Assembly: GCA_963827155.1 (NCBI GenBank)
Contig: CAWGZV010000002.1
Coordinates: forward strand, 2,232,001-2,296,000
Source of the DNA: UTCFX2 sp963827155
GTDB lineage: Bacteria > Chloroflexota > Anaerolineae > Anaerolineales > UBA4823
DNA: 64,000 bases
Reading direction: 5' to 3'
Position numbers and translations under genes: made by a program. The notes beneath the pieces were generated by a model that had not been told where the DNA came from, did not search any database, and worked only from the letters and a program-made list of their open reading frames with translations. Shown one piece after another: positions 61,971 through 64,000 of this stretch. How positions within the stretch are numbered: the stretch's first letter is position 1; each line of letters starts with the position of its first letter.

Positions 61971-64000
61971 ATGAAAACCAGGCTTATTGTTACAGGATTG
62001 AGCATTATTCTTGTTTTAAATGCCGCAGGCTGTTCTCTATTAAAAACCGGGAGCACTGATTTACCCGCAGCCAGCCCAGTAGCTGAAGGTGGCGAGCTTT
62101 CACAGACTTCGCCTATTCAACCCAATCCGGCTCCAACTTGCATCCCTCAACCTATCGGATCCTGCACATCACCTAGCCCGGATGAGCCTGTAGAGATTAT
62201 CGGAGACATCCCCTTCACCTCTCCATTCTTCCTCAACTCAATCTCTGAACCATTCGTAATGCTGGAGGATGAAGCGGGTTTTGTAAAACGTGATCGCGAA
62301 TTTCGTTTCAGCCTCCCAAGCCAGACCATAGGTCCTGTTGCGGTGAGCGAGGATAACAAGCTCTCTTATACGCTCTCGCTTCCTGCAGTTCCCCAAGCAA
62401 CCCAGGTCGATCTGGACCAAAACGGAAAAGAGGACCTGGGCGTTCAAATATTCGCAGTTGCGTACTGGTCGAATATGTGGGGCGATCCGTTCCTCGAAGC
62501 CAGGGATGGAAAAGGCTGGTCGACAGCCTACACCACTGCAATCACCGACCCAGAAAATGATGATGAAATCATTGGCGGAATCCTGATTGTATGGGCGCCC
62601 GATGCCCAACAAAGCATGTCTAGTGGATTCGGTGCGGATGGGAAGCTGTTTACCGAAGACGATCCAATAGCTCCCATTTCTGCCGGCTACAATCTCGTTG
62701 ACTTGAATAATGAACCGTTCAAGGTTTCTAAAGAGCGCCAGCCAAACCTTACGCTTAATGAGGGTGCAGGAGCGGTAAAAGATTACTCCAAAATGAGCTT
62801 TGGGGAAGCTTTTGAGGCGTTGTTCAAGAAAATTTCGGTGGAATATCCCTTCACAGCAGAAAAGGAAATTAACTGGGATTCGCTTTATCAGGAGTATAAA
62901 CCGCAATTTGAGCAGGTGAATAATGGCGAGCAGTTCTACAGCACCATGCGAGATTTTATTTACAATATCCCTGATGGGCATATAAATATCTCCTTAGATC
63001 AAAACGTTTTTTATGGAAATTACGGGGGCGGCTTTGGGCTGATATTAGATCGGTTGAGTGATCGACCGCGTGATCGCAAAGGAGGTCCTCGACGGGTCAC
63101 CAGCCGCGAGTGCCGGCATCCAGCAAGGCGCTGAGATTCTGAGTTGGAACAGTGAGCCAGTCAATGACGCAATCAAGAAAGTCATTCCTGGTTTCGGTCC
63201 CTATTCTACCGAACATACTCTGCAGCAAGCCCAAGTGACGTTCTTAACTCGCGTCCCACCGGGTTCCTCCGTCGAGATAGAATTCGTTAACCCAGGCGGT
63301 TCTGCTCAAACTCTCAAGTTGCTGGCAGTCCAAGAATACGACTTCACTCCTCAAGACCCTCCCAAGCTTCAATCTGGATAAGCTTGAAACTCCGATCGTT
63401 GGAAACGTCCTTGACGAGAATGGCCTGGGTTACATTAGAATCGATACATTCAGCGACGATTACCGATTGATGGCAAGCCTTTGGGAACGATACATGCGAA
63501 ATATGATTGATAACGAAGTCCCCGGCTTAATTATCGACATCCGCTCAAATCCCGGCGGCAGCTTGGGATTGGCGATTGATTTTGCCAGCTATTTCTTCGA
63601 TCGGGAAATTTCACTGTATGATAATTATTACTACAGTGAGAAAAGCGGGGTCTTCGAATCTACTGGGTATCCCACAAAAATCAAACCAGCCCCGCTGTAT
63701 TTCAAAGGACCTATTGCCGTGTTGGTCAGCTCCGATTGTGTGAGCGCCTGTGAAGGTTTTGCGTATGCCCTTCAATATGATGGACGAAGTGTGGTGATTG
63801 GGCACTATCCGACAGCCGGCGCTTTTGGAGAAGTTGGCCTCGGTCAATATTCCCTGCCTGGCGGATTTTCCATGCAGTTTCCAACCGGAAGACCACTATC
63901 ACCCGATGGTAAAGTAGTTATCGAAGGATCAGGTATATTGCCAGATATCAGCGTTCCTGTGACATTAGAGAGTTCACTGGGGCAGACAGATACTGTTTTA
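61971..64000 (+). pseudogene. S41-family peptidase-like lipoprotein, partial, two apparent frameshifts
   Basis: The gene runs off the right edge. A lipoprotein signal ends in an N-A-A-G-C lipobox (Cys near residue 21), followed by a Ser/Pro-rich linker and a beta-rich region. A PDZ-like domain (V-I-A-K-E-V-L-D-G-S-P-A-A-S-A-G) starts in another frame after an extra base at about 63060, and the tail-specific-protease core (D-I-R-S-N-P-G-G-S, S-D-C-V-S-A-C-E) follows after another extra base at about 63372. The catalytic Ser is conserved, but the expected catalytic Lys (F-G-K) reads F-G-E, so activity is uncertain. The start follows a GAAGGTGG site. It lies 24 bases after phaR. Confidence 0.8.

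Noticed and set aside
1..64000. tRNA, rRNA, CRISPR array, insertion sequence or prophage
   Set aside because: I found no T-loop motif with a matching acceptor stem in the gaps, no regularly spaced repeats, no transposase or integrase, and no phage structural genes.

Overview
The window reads as one compact, gene-dense bacterial chromosome segment of intermediate GC. I infer a member of the Chloroflexota, probably Anaerolineae. The reasons are a BTAD/SARP-type ATPase regulator, a mevalonate-pathway decarboxylase, a PRC-barrel lipoprotein, zinc-ribbon and NHL membrane proteins, a MoxR/DUF58/DUF4129 operon and a phasin/PhaR pair, with no rRNA or tRNA gene to confirm it. I saw no insertion sequence, prophage or CRISPR array.

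Layout. 1-4042 (minus strand): the N-terminal end of an AI-2E-type permease, then an island of small stress or envelope proteins (GlsB/YeaQ, CsbD, a DUF5670-like membrane peptide, DUF883), a PRC-barrel lipoprotein, a small dimeric-barrel-like protein, a 70-aa basic protein with a TTG start, and a one-helix YeaQ-like peptide. 4189-12344 (plus): the BTAD regulator, the mevalonate decarboxylase, RseP, a HEAT-repeat protein, an AEC carrier, a membrane metallopeptidase and acylphosphatase. 12341-18121: radC, a zinc-ribbon protein, enolase, an acyltransferase, pyrG and a roadblock protein. 18266-32776 (plus) is a long co-directional run: pth, mfd, a PglC-like sugar transferase, 2-oxoacid dehydrogenase E1 alpha and beta, an NHL protein, a lipoyl/E3-binding protein, a NeuD/PglD-like acyltransferase, a DegT aminotransferase, fmt, lysA and a ketopantoate reductase.

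32773-42000: pyrimidine-nucleoside phosphorylase, a GAF-GGDEF protein, queA/DUF2905/ruvB, upp and a Ser/Thr kinase with a beta-propeller. 42213-47628: a NitT/TauT-type ABC importer joined to a one-module A-PCP-TE synthetase. 47617-51242 (minus): MoxR, DUF58 and DUF4129. 51556-60764: DinG with an exonuclease domain, pncB, bacterioferritin, a ParB-like/USP fusion and a phosphoesterase. 60875-64000: a phasin/PhaR operon with a clear promoter and operator-like palindrome, then a broken S41-like protein cut by the window end.

The most interesting system is at 23112-29405. A PglC/PglD/PglE-like set for amino-sugar acylation is interleaved with E1 alpha, E1 beta and a lipoyl/E3-binding domain that appears to have been fused to the PglD-like acyltransferase. 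No classical E2 catalytic domain or E3 is present. I infer that a 2-oxoacid is decarboxylated and its acyl group delivered from lipoyl directly to an amino-sugar.

An important caveat is that seven loci (E1 beta, lipoyl-NeuD, pdp, the GAF-GGDEF gene, the A-PCP-TE synthetase, DUF4129 and the S41-like gene) carry nine apparent 1- or 2-nt indels while the protein stays well conserved in the other frame. This looks more like uncorrected sequencing or assembly error than gene decay.
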